The translations under genes and the position numbers were made by a program. From assembly GCA_029204225.1 (NCBI GenBank), contig CM055101.1, positions 39,298,444 through 39,362,443 on the forward strand: a stretch of DNA of 64,000 bases. The letters run 5' to 3'. This document shows, piece by piece, positions 1-10,065 of this stretch. Each line of letters begins with the position of its first letter. Within the stretch, counting starts at the first letter, position 1. This DNA comes from Diphasiastrum complanatum. Its lineage: Eukaryota; Streptophyta; Lycopodiopsida; Lycopodiales; Lycopodiaceae. The notes beneath the pieces were generated by a model that saw only the letters and a list, made by a program, of their open reading frames with translations, searched no databases and had not been told where the DNA came from.

Positions 1-1850
1 CTAGTAGCTCAATTCTTGACTATGGTGGAAAAATTGTCTTCTTCATTGTGATCAAATCTTGCTAAGTGGCATTAGCTCTTTGTAAGCACATATCTTAGTG
101 AGAGAGAAGTATCACATTTCTAAAAATTTGAATCTCATTCCAACTCTAAAGTGGAAGAGTCAATTAATATTTGTTGAGTCCAATAGGGGTGTTTGGATCT
201 GATTTTCGTGATTTGATAGAGTACTTTTGTCTTAGTGATCAAAGCAAAGATTAGTTTCCAATTGAGATATGATTCAAAATTTGTGGTCTAGATCTTGTGT
301 AGATCCTTCTAGATTGTTGAATGTGTTCAGATCTAGTTTCTTGAGAGTCACAAATTACATTTTGAAAAGTCATATCACAAGGTTTTACTTTCTCATCATG
401 GCATCAATAGGTGGCAACCTATTGGAGGCAAGTAAGGATCATAACTGCAACCTTTGTGGCAAGAGAGATCATTTTGTCTCAAGATGCTTCAAAATGAAGA
501 CCAATCCATCGAAGGAGAACCAAAGCAAGGGGGCCGAGGTGCAGGATGGAACTTCAAGTTCAAAGTGCAAAGGCAAGAAGAACAAATCCAAGGAAAGATG
601 TTTCCTTTGTGGAAAGATGCATGAGGCTTGGAGCCTCACAAGGACTTACAAGATTTGTCTTCAAAAGTCCATCATCACACATTTCAAACCTTTTGAAGTT
701 TTGCATTTGGAAGTGAATTTTTTGGTTCAAGATGCAAAGATAAATGTCACTTTCATTAATGTCACTTGGATTTATTTCATGTCCTTGGAAAGCATTTTGC
801 TTAGAACTTTGGAAAAGTTCAAATTTATTATAATGATCCAAGAGAAACCAAGAAAGATTAAGGAGGAGCAATCACAAAATGAAAAAAGTTTCATTTATGC
901 TCTCATGAAATCTATGAAGAACTATTTTGCTTTGAAGAACTTTTTGTATCTCAAAGGGGGATTAAGGCAATACTAGTTGAGTGTGATGCCTTAATAGATA
1001 GCAAAGCATGTTTTCCTTGTAAACTTACATTGAATATGAAGTCAAGGAAATGGAAATGTCTTCATAATGTATTTTTGGTTGGTTTCAATAAGGTCATGAA
1101 TGATGTGTTCATTCATAATGTTGAAGATTGTAAATTTTCAATTTTAAAGTAAACTTCTTATGAGAATAAGTGAAGCATCCAAAGTGGACACTTATATCCA
1201 TAAGCAGGTAGTTAGCCTTTTTGAGATGGAAATACTTCTTGATTTCAATATTAGAAAAATCATGCCAAGTTGTGGTGATTTTTGGACTTATAGTTCTAGC
1301 ATAAGTAATGTTGATAATCATATGAAGTGCATATTATATGATCATGTTTGTTGTGATCATTTTGAGACATGGAGGTCTCGGATTTCCATCAAGGAGGAGC
1401 ACCAAGGAGTTGATCTTGAGGAGTCATCTTGAGGTTCAAGTGTGCCAAGGATTGAGGAGGAGAGTTCTTCTCAAGTTATGATTACAAGAATAATATCAAG
1501 AGACATGGTTGAGCTCATATGGCTCACATTTCAAGGGAAAGAGGAGCACATTTCAAGTGGTATACATCTCATACTTGCTTCTCTTATGTCATTTGGTGAA
1601 TCAATTTGCTTTAGTGAGACTTTTGCATTCCAAAGTTGGAGTAAAGCAGTACTAGTTGAGTATGGTGTCTCTCTTGAGAACATAGTTGATGTTCTTAATG
1701 ATATGAAATTGATTTTAGATCAATTAGAAAGCAAATGGTTATTTCATCAAATGTATGCTCTTGAGTCTTGCAAGAGCAAGAGTGATTTGTCCACTCATAG
1801 TGTGAAAAATTGTCTTTTTTTATGTCTTGAGGCAAATTGAAAAGGAGAAA
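1..1850 (+). mobile_element. Copia-like retrotransposon, internal part (copy 1)
   Basis: This is internal sequence of an LTR retrotransposon. From about 165 to 1165 it is a clearly recognisable, diverged duplicate of 5,890-6,890, and the same non-coding leader precedes the ORF in both. From 1,160 to 1,850 it carries further degenerate retroelement-like sequence that copy 2 lacks. One piece near 1,640-1,670 (tactagttgagtatggt) repeats a phrase already seen near 970, so part of the interior looks like an old internal duplication. I see no LTR for this copy: its 5' end lies outside the window and its 3' end fades out near 1,850. Confidence 0.65.
398..976 (+). pseudogene. Gag-like protein with CCHC zinc knuckle (copy 1)
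   Basis: The frame is open upstream, but the start shared with copy 2 is the ATG at 398 (MASIGGN). A zinc knuckle CNLCGKRDHFVSRC (C-x2-C-x4-H-x4-C) begins about 17 residues in, followed by a basic stretch rich in KSK and KKNKSKE and a second Cys pair (CFLCGKMHEAW). CCHC knuckles bind RNA in retrotransposon Gag. The usual copia capsid region is missing upstream, and past the second Cys pair nothing matches a family I know. The frame ends at a TAG at 974-976 inside sequence that continues to be shared with copy 2, so it is a truncated or decayed product. Assignment to copia rests on the knuckle type and on the related minus-strand copy at 58.3-60.7 kb. Confidence 0.5.
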
Positions 1851-2013
1851 AAAGAGATTTGAAATAGTCCAACCTATCAGTAATACCAAATTCATTAAAA
1901 AGAAAAAGCAAACTGGATTCAAAATTGGACATTTTAAACAAAAATAACAGAACTAAAGTTTCAAATATTGCTCTCAGGCTCAAATCGCAGGTCAGGCAAG
2001 CACGTCAAGGCAA

Positions 2014-2755
2014 CGTGTGCTCGAGAGAGATATTTGAAGTTGGAGTATCGGATCCGAGCACAAGAACACAGAGCAGAAAAGAAAAGAGATGCGAAGCACA
2101 CTTGAATGCGATACCAGACGATGCAGTATCGGATCCAGGCGCAAAATAGTCAGCGAAAGGTAATGAGAGCAAGCTGCTCGCTTGAAATCGATATCCGACA
2201 AAGCAATCATAAATTTGGGTGAAAATCCGAGCCGAAAAAGACCTATTTATAAAAAAATTTTCATGTGTGGAGGAGTGGCGAAGGAACATGTGTCAACATG
2301 TGATTGGTCAAAATAAACGCGCCGTACCTAGATTGCCAGATCTGACATCTGTCACGTGCGAGAATGACACGCGTCGATAACGGATTTGTGCATGTGTCTT
2401 AGCCATGTGGCCTCATAATTGGGTCATTATTGTCAGTACGGACATTTCATGTGGCTCAATAATCTAACGACACGTGTCTTTGCCGTCTTTTCACACGTGC
2501 AAAAATTTTGTATATATAAGTCCTCAAAATTTTCATTTTTTTTTGCAAAAATTTCACTTTTAGCTCCCGATATCGCTCTTAAGTGCGCTCTTTCACCGTT
2601 AAAGCTTCCGCCTTCTCACAGTGCGCTCGAGTCCGATACCGTTGGTAGTGCAATATTGCTTTCAAGCGCACATCTCTTTTCTTCAAATAATCTGTGTAGA
2701 TCTTGCGCTCGAAACCGATATTTAGTTCTAGTATCAATCTCAAGCGCCCTTTCAT
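2014..2755. promoter_or_regulatory. Array of inverted composite motifs upstream of H3-like gene A
   Basis: About ten copies of a ~22-bp composite motif lie upstream of the H3-like ORF. The consensus read on the forward strand is close to GCGCTTGAANCGATATC: a GC-rich GTGCGC half, a TTGAA/TCGAA link, then CGATATC or CGATACC. Forward copies start near 2014, 2094, 2174, 2620 and 2704; reverse copies near 2047, 2121, 2567, 2650 and 2731. Orientation alternates, so most copies form inverted pairs. The same motif fills the region upstream of the H3-like gene at 29.9-30.3 kb. Such arrays are typical of subterminal transposase-binding sites in DNA transposons or of operator clusters. Which of these applies is inference. 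Confidence 0.6.
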
Positions 2756-2826
2756 CGCAAATTTTTTTGTTTTCATCCACTTTTCTTTTGTTCAAACTTC
2801 TTTTTGTATATTTTCTTCTTCTAAGA

Positions 2827-4939
2827 ATGATGGCCAAGACCAAATCCACAGCCCGTGCCATAACCAATGTACAGCCATCCCAATCCCGTGTTCCCCCTGG
2901 TACTGGCCGTAGGCGTGGCAGGAAGCAGGTCTGGCTGAGGGAGATCAGAAAACTCTAGAGATCAACTAAATTGTTGATCCCTAGAGCTCCTTTCGGTCGA
3001 TCTGTTCGGACTCGTCACTTTGTCACTTTGGCTCAATGTTCATTTTGCTGTGACAGCCATGCAGGCCTTACAAGATGCTGCAGAAGATTTTCTGTCCCAG
3101 ATTTTTGAGGATACTTGTCTTTTGGCAGTGCATGGTAAGCGTGTCACCATCATGCCAAAGGATTTCGTCATTCTCAAAAGGCTTCGGGACAGATATTTTG
3201 GTATGCATTTTGATAATGCCAGCACCTCCAGAGACTTACCTCTAGATAAAACCAACATGTCTACTACCTCTAGGAGGAAGAGAAAGCAACTTGTCCCCAA
3301 GAATGATGGATCTCAAAGGCCAGCTGCTTCCCTTCCTCCTAGACGTATCCCAGCCAAGAGACCCCGTGTCTTCTTAAGCTCTGAGTCAGATGCTGGAGAA
3401 TCTGACTCAGATCGAGAACCTTCACCCCTTCCTCCTCCTGTTATTTGTCCAGCTCCTCAATAGGTTTCATCACCAAAAGTGTTGATTATCCAAGAGGAGC
3501 TAGACAAAATAACAGAGAAATCTGTAAATATTGTTTCCACTTCTGTTTTTGCTCCTGTACATAATCTTGTTGTGAGAATTCCATACGATCCAGCCTAGTT
3601 TTTTTTTTTTTTTGACCATTATAATAAATACGAGGCCTACTGAACTAACAAAATTGATCTTCTCGACAACTTTTTTGATTTTTTTCCTCCAGATACACGT
3701 AGAAGCTTTAGATTAGGTCCCAAATTTTGTGCCGAGCTAAAAGATAAAACTTCAAAAATTTCAGATGTAATAGTAGAGGCCGGAGTTTCTTTTTTGCAAA
3801 ATAGTATTAGTTTCGATTCCCATGGTACAGTTTTTGTAGTTAGTCCATTTTTCATGGGAGCGATGAAGGCGAAAGAAGCCAATTTTGAGAAGGTTGTCTA
3901 TTTTATTGAGTGCAGTCCTATGGCAAAATTCTATTTGATTCCATATGAAAACAAGTAAGGATTGCTCTTTTGTTTTTGTTGCTTTAATCTGGATTGTTGC
4001 ATGCTTCATTGCTTTAATAAGAACGGAATTTTTTTCATAAATATGAATTTATCAATATTTGTATTTTGGTTGTTGTAGTCGGCATTGGAACCTGAACATT
4101 CTTTTTGTAAAGATAAATAAGGAGGGAGTATCAAATTTTCTATGTTTAAAATTAAAATTTAGCTACAAATACACATAGAGAATTTGATTTTCTACTTCAT
4201 GATGTCATTCGGGAAATACCAACAACAACAACTTCAATTGGAAAGATAACCATTAAATCTCTCAAGGTATATTCAATTTATCTCTTATATGCATGTATTC
4301 ATTTTTTAATTCAAATGTATCGTCATAGCATAAATAAAATTTCTATCATAATATTACTAATTTTTGTTTTATATATGCAGTGTGTACAACAAAAAGACGT
4401 TTTTAGTTGTGCATGGTTCGTCTTGTACAATATGAAGCTATCTTTTGAATGGTATAATTTACAAACGGATGTAGATATTGAAAAGGTAATATTCTATTCA
4501 TTTGTAGTTCATTTCATTTTGATTCATATTTTATTACTATCATTGTTTGTAATTTGCTGATTCTCGTGTTTTGTGATGACACTTCACTCTTGAGCCGTAT
4601 ACTCCTGATGATGTATATAAATTTCGACAAGAGTTGATCAGAACCTATGCCCAGTATGGTGTAAGAGTTGCACCTGCAATCGAGGGCCCTCAAAAGGAAG
4701 CTGCTCTTGCCTTAACAACCCTTCAGATTGCTCAATCTGCAAATCATATTTTATATGATAAAAAAGAAATAAAATTCCTTCCTAATACAGAGGAAGGCAA
4801 TTTTGTAGCAGATATTCCTCTTGTCTTAAAAGACACTGAGGCCCTTCCCGAAACAGAGGAGGGCGAGATTATAGAAGAAGCTGTTGCCTTATCAGTTCCT
4901 AATACTGTTATAGAAAATATAAAAAAATCGATTGAATAG
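2827..4939 (+). pseudogene. Histone H3-like domain joined to a Ulp1/C48-like cysteine peptidase (locus A)
   Basis: Exon 1 (2827-3954) starts MMAKTKSTAR, close to the H3 N-terminus, then WLREIRK as in H3 before a TAG at 2956. After a frameshift near 3,000-3,050 the H3 fold resumes as MQALQDAAEDFL, FEDTCLLAVHGKRVTIMPKDF. An acidic, Ser/Pro linker follows. The same frame runs on, through in-frame stops at 3461, 3596 and 3641, into a region ending FYLIPYENN at a donor (GTAAGG at 3955). Exon 2 (4079-4266) begins RHWNLNILFV, exon 3 (4381-4485) has VQQKDVFSCAWFVL, and the last exon (about 4593-4939) has YTPDDVYKFRQELIRTY. HW, then Q and SC, match the His/Gln/Cys pattern of Ulp1 peptidases, which cleave SUMO-type isopeptides; SC replaces the usual DC. 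Introns are 124 and 114 bp. H3 Lys4 is kept but the Lys9 site is gone. The stops make this copy inactive. The fusion is inferred from the shared frame. Confidence 0.7.
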
Positions 4940-5142
4940 AAATATATTTGTAAATAAAGAGACATAAAAAAAAAAAAAGATACAATCATTTTACATGTAA
5001 ACAACCCGTTTATGGGTTTTTTTAATTAATATCACAATAGATTCTTACAATCAGCTTGTGTCCATAGTCTAATACTGGAATGCAATTTTTCTATAATGAT
5101 AAAAAGACATGATAATTGGCATGTATTTATTGATAGTGAATC

Positions 5143-5895
5143 TCAATGTTCTTTCATAAGTTGGATTGTTTCGTCAATATATCTGCATTTGATCTCGAGC
5201 TCATGTCTTTTATATACCTACATAAAACTAATACAAAGTTAGTTAGAATTAGTACAGAGTTTGTATTAAAAAGTTTTGATTGAAACTATTCATAAAAGAT
5301 CAAGTGTTTATAGTTACTTACGAGTTTACCATTTAAAATGAATCTGAAGTCTGAAAGTAGATCATCTTGTAGGAGCAATAGTTCCCACTGGATGTAGTTT
5401 AGATTCCAATCTTCTTCCACCTCAACACATGTCAAAACGACATCATTGTATATAATTTCAATATTTTTTCGTTTTGAATGTCCACGGCCTTCCAAGTCTT
5501 GATCGAGTGGCACCCATTTACCTTTATTTTTTTTCCATCTTTGATAATGGAAGCATAAGCTCAACATTTGTTTTTCAATTTGATAACGGAATCACATGGA
5601 AGACATTTTAATTCTGCATTCTATTTCTCCCTCTGATCTTTTGTCCCAGCCTTCATCCATAAGTTTAGATAATAAACTATCTGATAAATTTTTGCATACA
5701 AACATCGTTGGGGTTTTGTGTACATTGACACTTGAAAAAAAATCCACAAATATATTCAAGGAAATAAACCAACTCAATCTAATTGTTTTTTATCCCGTGC
5801 TCATTTTTAATGAATTTTTTACATCATTATATATCTTGCAACGAAATGATTCTGAAACTGTAGCATCTGGTACAATCCAAAAACAGTCATTGGTG
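5143..5895 (-). pseudogene. Three-exon unknown gene, locus A copy, 5' part lost
   Basis: I do not recognise this family. It is a homologue of the fuller gene at 39,360-40,655. Shared stretches include FVDFFSS, TPTMFVCKNLSD, DEGWD and QRWKKNKGKWVPLDQD. The last intron (5218-5321) has a good donor (CTC|GTAAGT) and acceptor (TATGTAG). The last exon is 75 bp (5143-5217), exactly the length of its counterpart at locus C. Upstream, the homology ends around 5,780-5,890, where the copy 2 retrotransposon begins. A TGA interrupts the frame near 5,593 between the two conserved blocks. The gene converges on the H3/peptidase gene, about 200 bp away. Any role, such as a partner of the peptidase or the mobility machinery, is inference from position. 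Confidence 0.6.
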
Positions 5896-6161
5896 TTTGT
5901 TGAGTCTGATAGGGGCTGTTTGGATCTGATTTTTGTGATTTGATAGAGTGCTTTTGTTTTAGTGATCAAAGCAAAGCTTAGTTTCCATTTGGCTAGGTTG
6001 AAAAGAGATATGATTCAAAATTTGTGGTCTAGATCTTTTGTAGATCCTTCTAGATTGTTGAATGTGTTCAAATCTAGTTTCTTGAGAGTCACAAATTACA
6101 TTTTGAAAAGTCATATCACAAGGTTTTACTTCCTCATCATGGCATCAATAGCTAGCAACTA

Positions 6162-6743
6162 TTGGAGGCAAGTAAGGATCCTAAATGCAACCTTTGTGGC
6201 AAGAGAGATCATTATTTCTCAAGATGCTACAATATGAAGACCAATCCATCCAAGGAGAAGCAAAGCAAGGGGGGCAAAGGCAAGAAGGACAAATCTAAGG
6301 AAAGGTGTTTCCTTTGTGGAAAGATGCATGAGGCTTGGAGTCTCACAAGAACTTACAAGATTTGTGTTCAAAAGTCCATCACCACAAATTTCAAACCTTT
6401 TGAAGTTTTTTATTTGGAAGTGCATTGTTTGGTTCAAGATGCAAAGATAGATGTCACTTTCATTAATGTCACTTGGATTTATTTCATGTCCTTGGAATGC
6501 ATTTCGTTTGGAACTTTGGATAAGTTCAAACTTATTGTTTATATGATCCAAGAGAAACCAAGCAAGATGAAGGAGGAGCAATCACAAAATGAAAATAGTT
6601 CCATTTATGCTCTCATGACATCTATTGAAGAACTATTTTGCTTTGAAGAGATTTTTGTATCTCAAATGTGGATAAAGGCAATACTAGTTGAGTGTGATGC
6701 CTTAATAGATAACAAAGCATGTTTTCCTTGTAACTTACATTGA
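6162..6743 (+). pseudogene. Gag-like protein with CCHC zinc knuckle (copy 2)
   Basis: The frame holds the same knuckle (C-x2-C-x4-H-x4-C) and second Cys pair (CFLCGKMHEAW) as copy 1, followed by the same unclassified region (VTFINVTWIYFMSLE). A charged stretch present in copy 1 between KGAEVQDG and KCKGKK is missing here. The natural start at 6139 is out of frame with the knuckle because of a small deletion, so the product is broken. The frame ends at 6743, well before the LTR at 7110. Confidence 0.5.
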
Positions 6744-7109
6744 GTATAAAGACAAGGAAATGGAAATGTCTTCGTGATGTATTTTCTTTTGGTTTCAATA
6801 AGATCATGAATGATGTGTTCATTCATAATGTTGAAAATTGTAAATTTTCAATTTTAAAAGCAAATTATAAACTTCTTATGAGAATAAGTTCAAGGATGGA
6901 ACAAATCATTGGAAAAAGTGATCACGTGGTGCAAAGCTCTCAAGTTCATCAAAGAAGTCAACATCAAGGAGGCACTATCATGGATATGGTATTATCGGAT
7001 CTTCATCAAACTCATTGGCTGATCTTCACACCTATGAACCTGCAATGATCAGCCTTAAGTGTTGTAAATAGATGTACCATAGATGTATCAAGTTAGTTTT
7101 GAGGAGGAG

Positions 7110-7801
7110 TGTTAAAATTGGCAAAAGCCAACTTGGTTAAATCTTGTAAATACCATAATGACTTGTACCTATCATCATTAACACGTGTGAAATCTATGCC
7201 TAAGTCATTTAGAGAGTGGTAGAAAATGCTATTCACATGGGTAGGAGTGGTCTCCCACGTGTGAAATATCATATAGAAAGTTCAGATCCATTGTATATAG
7301 TTTTCATACAAGTCAAAAGTCAAATCTCCTAGATTGTAGGACCTGTCTCCTAATTTGTAGGAATCGAGAAGGTCAACACTAGCCACCAATGATGATGTGG
7401 CAAATTAATGGAATCTTAGCCAAAGTGGATATGGATAAGCACTATGACCTGTCTCACACGTGCTGGAAGTGGCTTAGAGAGAGAGTATGATGATTTTTGT
7501 TTTTAATCCATGATGGATCCACTTTGAGGAATCAATGAAGCAAGATCTTGGTTTTGGAGGCATATCTTGAGTATTCTCATATTTGTGTTGTGATTTTATG
7601 GTTCTATTGCTTTCTAACACTCGTGTACTTCACTCTCTGCTGTAAGTCCGTACAAGTACTGTTCTTCACACGTGTGAAGGCAGTAGGTCTCAAGTTTAAT
7701 CATTTGCTTGTTGTTCTTGCTAGATTTTTTATGAGAAATTGATCTAATTATAGATCTAATCATTGGTTTGATTAGTAGATCATGTAATCTAGCTTCCAAC
7801 A
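7110..7801 (+). repeat. 3' LTR of copy 2
   Basis: This 692-bp segment starts TGTTAAAATTGG and ends CTTCCAACA, giving TGTT...AACA inverted ends as expected of an LTR. It is preceded by the polypurine tract ttttgaggaggag. It carries several palindromic CACGTGTG words (for example at 7180, 7255, 7456 and 7668), a feature shared with the LTR-like segments at 55.4-56.2 and 58.3-59.3 kb. No second LTR is present in the window, so the ends rest on the TG/CA termini and the tract. Confidence 0.65.
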
Positions 7802-8081
7802 CCTCTTGAGGATATGATCTAGATCCATTCTTGGTCTTTATTTCTCTGAAATTTCACAATTTGTAGTTTAAGAAAGAAATGTGATTTGGAGTTTAAGAAT
7901 CTGAAGCGCGTTCAACAAAATTGTTTTCCTTTGCAAATCTTGAAGCTAGTATGCGTGTGCTCCCTAGATACCAAATTTTTTTTGCAGCAGGTCCAACGGA
8001 TTGCTGCAAATTTTTTTTGGCTTGCAACTGCAACAGTCACAAGCATCGCAACTTCAGTAATTTTGGCTTGTAGTCGCATCT

Positions 8082-8386
8082 ATGTCTAGATCTAGGGGTC
8101 TTCCAGTCCATGTTGATGAGTGTGCAAAATTGCTTTGGGATCCTGTCTGGGCCCGCCTTAGTGATGAGTTTGATGAGCAAGTCTTGTTGGACCCAGTGTG
8201 GAATGATCTCCACAAGCGTATGTTTGTCTGCTGGGATGGAAGTCACCGCTTGTAGGCATGGATGGAGGCCATTCAAGAGAACTACTCTTGGGATGTCAGC
8301 ATGCACGTAAAAGTTCGTGCAAGTTTCATTGCACCCACACCTAATGCGGAGACGTTGCTGCTATCTTGCATGAATAGGATAAATAG
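8082..8386 (+). pseudogene. Decayed exon with a ParB-like DGxHRL motif
   Basis: One reading frame from the ATG at 8082 stays open for 305 bp except for a single TAG near 8247. It ends at a consensus donor (AATAG|GTAAGAA at 8387). It encodes MSRSRGLPVHVDECAKLLWD, then VWDG-type FVCWDGSHRL, then AWMEAIQENYSWD and a segment ending LLLSCMNRINR. The pattern DG-x-HRL-x-A is that of ParB/sulfiredoxin-fold domains, where it lines a nucleotide-binding site, but this short match cannot prove membership. No downstream exon could be recognised. It may be an isolated exon fragment carried by a repeat or the remains of a host gene. The premature stop makes it a pseudogene. Confidence 0.45.
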
Positions 8387-8394
8387 GTAAGAAT

Positions 8395-9600
8395 TTATTG
8401 CAGTACTCGGGTAACTATGATTTAAAATGTAATAACACCAAATTATATAAATATACATTACATGATTTGAAGTAACGACATCAAATTATATGAATATATG
8501 TTACACACAAAGGTGCACAATGCACATGGCTCTAAGATGTCAATCAACATTGGGAGTGTTTGAGCATGGGTCTATGTTAAGGCAAGAACTTCCCTCTTCC
8601 CTAATTGAATATGCTTATACTCATATACACAACACATATAGTTGTAAGATTGGCCTCCATAGAACATGTGATTCCAAGATGTCATTAATAGTGGAGCCCA
8701 TGGGTTCATCCTCTTGAGTCTTGTGCATAAATATGAAAAGAACTTCCCTCCTAAGAACTTAGCCTTTCTTTTTAAAGAATTTGGAAGTCGACTTTAGAAG
8801 AGAAAAGATAGAAGAACTGAAGAAGTTTTAGGTAGTTTATGTAGTAGTGCTAGCCGTGGTGGCAGTTGTAACTGCCAAGTTTCCTGGGTTTGGGAGGGTT
8901 CAATGACAATGTTCATTTTTTAGCATTTAATTCTCTACTTTTGGGCCCACAAAAGTAGAGAATTCATCCATGAAATATTTATGGAGCGTTAAGAATGGCA
9001 CGCGGCAGCAGTGAATGGCACCCATGTGTGTTTTATAATGCAGCCCCATAGACTAGGTAGGCTATATTGAGAGTCTCGCAGCTAACTCTCTTTCTCTCTC
9101 TCCGACTCCTCCCTGTCTCTTCTGTCTCTCAAAAATTGCTATGAATGCGAGCTTTCCATTTCAAATCTTAAAATGAATGCGGGCTTTCCATGGCAGCTAC
9201 CTTGAAACGGCGAATACTTGCATACTGGATTGCATTATAATGCATGCTGCCATTTCTTCACACTCACAGCTGCAGCCTGTGACCCAATAACTGTTCCATG
9301 CACGTCGCATCAACTGTAACATTGTTCTGTAGTGACTAGCTTAGGCTTAACTGACGTTTACTTTCTTTATCCCTTGCTTCTATGTTTACTATTCATAGTG
9401 ATAGAACTTTCAGCGCACGTAAGAAATTCCAAGCAACTTATCAGCAGCTAAAATACCAGAATCAAACCGCTTGACCTAAGTTTACGGCTATGAAATATTC
9501 GAGTAAAGCAGCAAGTTTGGATTTAGATATAGAACTTAATGCTTAGTAACTTTTTCATCTTAAATTTTTCGGGCGAACTTGGAAATTAGTTAGTGAAATG
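8395..9600. other. Non-coding stretch upstream of the PDF1-like gene
   Basis: I see no supported gene here. The stretch holds a near-perfect hairpin at 8930-8964 (arms aattctctacttt / aaaagtagagaatt around GGGCCCA, with one unpaired base) and a pyrimidine-rich tract at 9085-9132. A short phrase is repeated near 9,143 and 9,176 (aatgcgagctttccat and aatgcgggctttccat). It probably includes the distal promoter of the downstream gene. Confidence 0.4.
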
Positions 9601-10006
9601 CCAATTTTATTATTGCGCAGTTCACTCGGAATAATTCGTGAGTTAAATGCCATCGTTGCAGATGAGTTGTGGGATAAATGACAAGTGATTGTGTAGCAGA
9701 CTGCAGTAAATGCTGTCGCATAGTCAGTAGAATCAAGTTCTTTCGAGCAAGCGGTGGAAACTGAAAAGAGCGAAAGAAAATTAGGCTCGAACTAGCTGAT
9801 GATGTATCAAGAATTACGATCTCAGTTCGAGGCTTCGAGCCTAAGAAGCAAGCGTGTTTTTGCAAAAATTATTCCTAGTCAAATGTTTATCAGAATTGGC
9901 TGCAACTGTCAGCAGTTTACAGCGATTCAACGCTAGAGCTGCGGGGTTTGGTGGAGGTGTCAGAACAGTGGGAAACACGACCATATCTCTCCATCTGCTT
10001 CCCCCG

Positions 10007-10015
10007 TATAAAAAG
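10007..10015 (+). promoter_or_regulatory. TATA box of the PDF1-like gene
   Basis: TATAAAAAG lies 59 bp upstream of the ATG at 10066, in the context cccccgTATAAAAAGGG. That spacing predicts transcription starting near 10,037-10,040 and a short leader of about 25-30 bases. It is the only TATA-like word near the gene with this quality. Confidence 0.65.
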
Positions 10016-10065
10016 GGCTGTCAAATTCACCATTCTTTAAGCGTATAGCTGAGCCTTTGTACATC

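Larger units (their letters stand above)
5890..7801 (+). mobile_element. Copia-like retrotransposon, 3' part with LTR (copy 2)
   Basis: This copy begins abruptly at about 5,890, at the position equivalent to 165 of copy 1, and runs to the end of its 3' LTR at 7801. The gag-like frame starts at ATG 6139, but a small deletion near 6,155-6,160 shifts it; the knuckle CNLCGKRDHYFSRC is then read from 6162 to 6743. A purine-rich tract (ttttgaggaggag, 7097-7109) directly precedes the LTR and is the likely polypurine tract. The left part of the element, including the 5' LTR and any pol, is absent. It truncates the locus A gene to its left. Confidence 0.7.
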
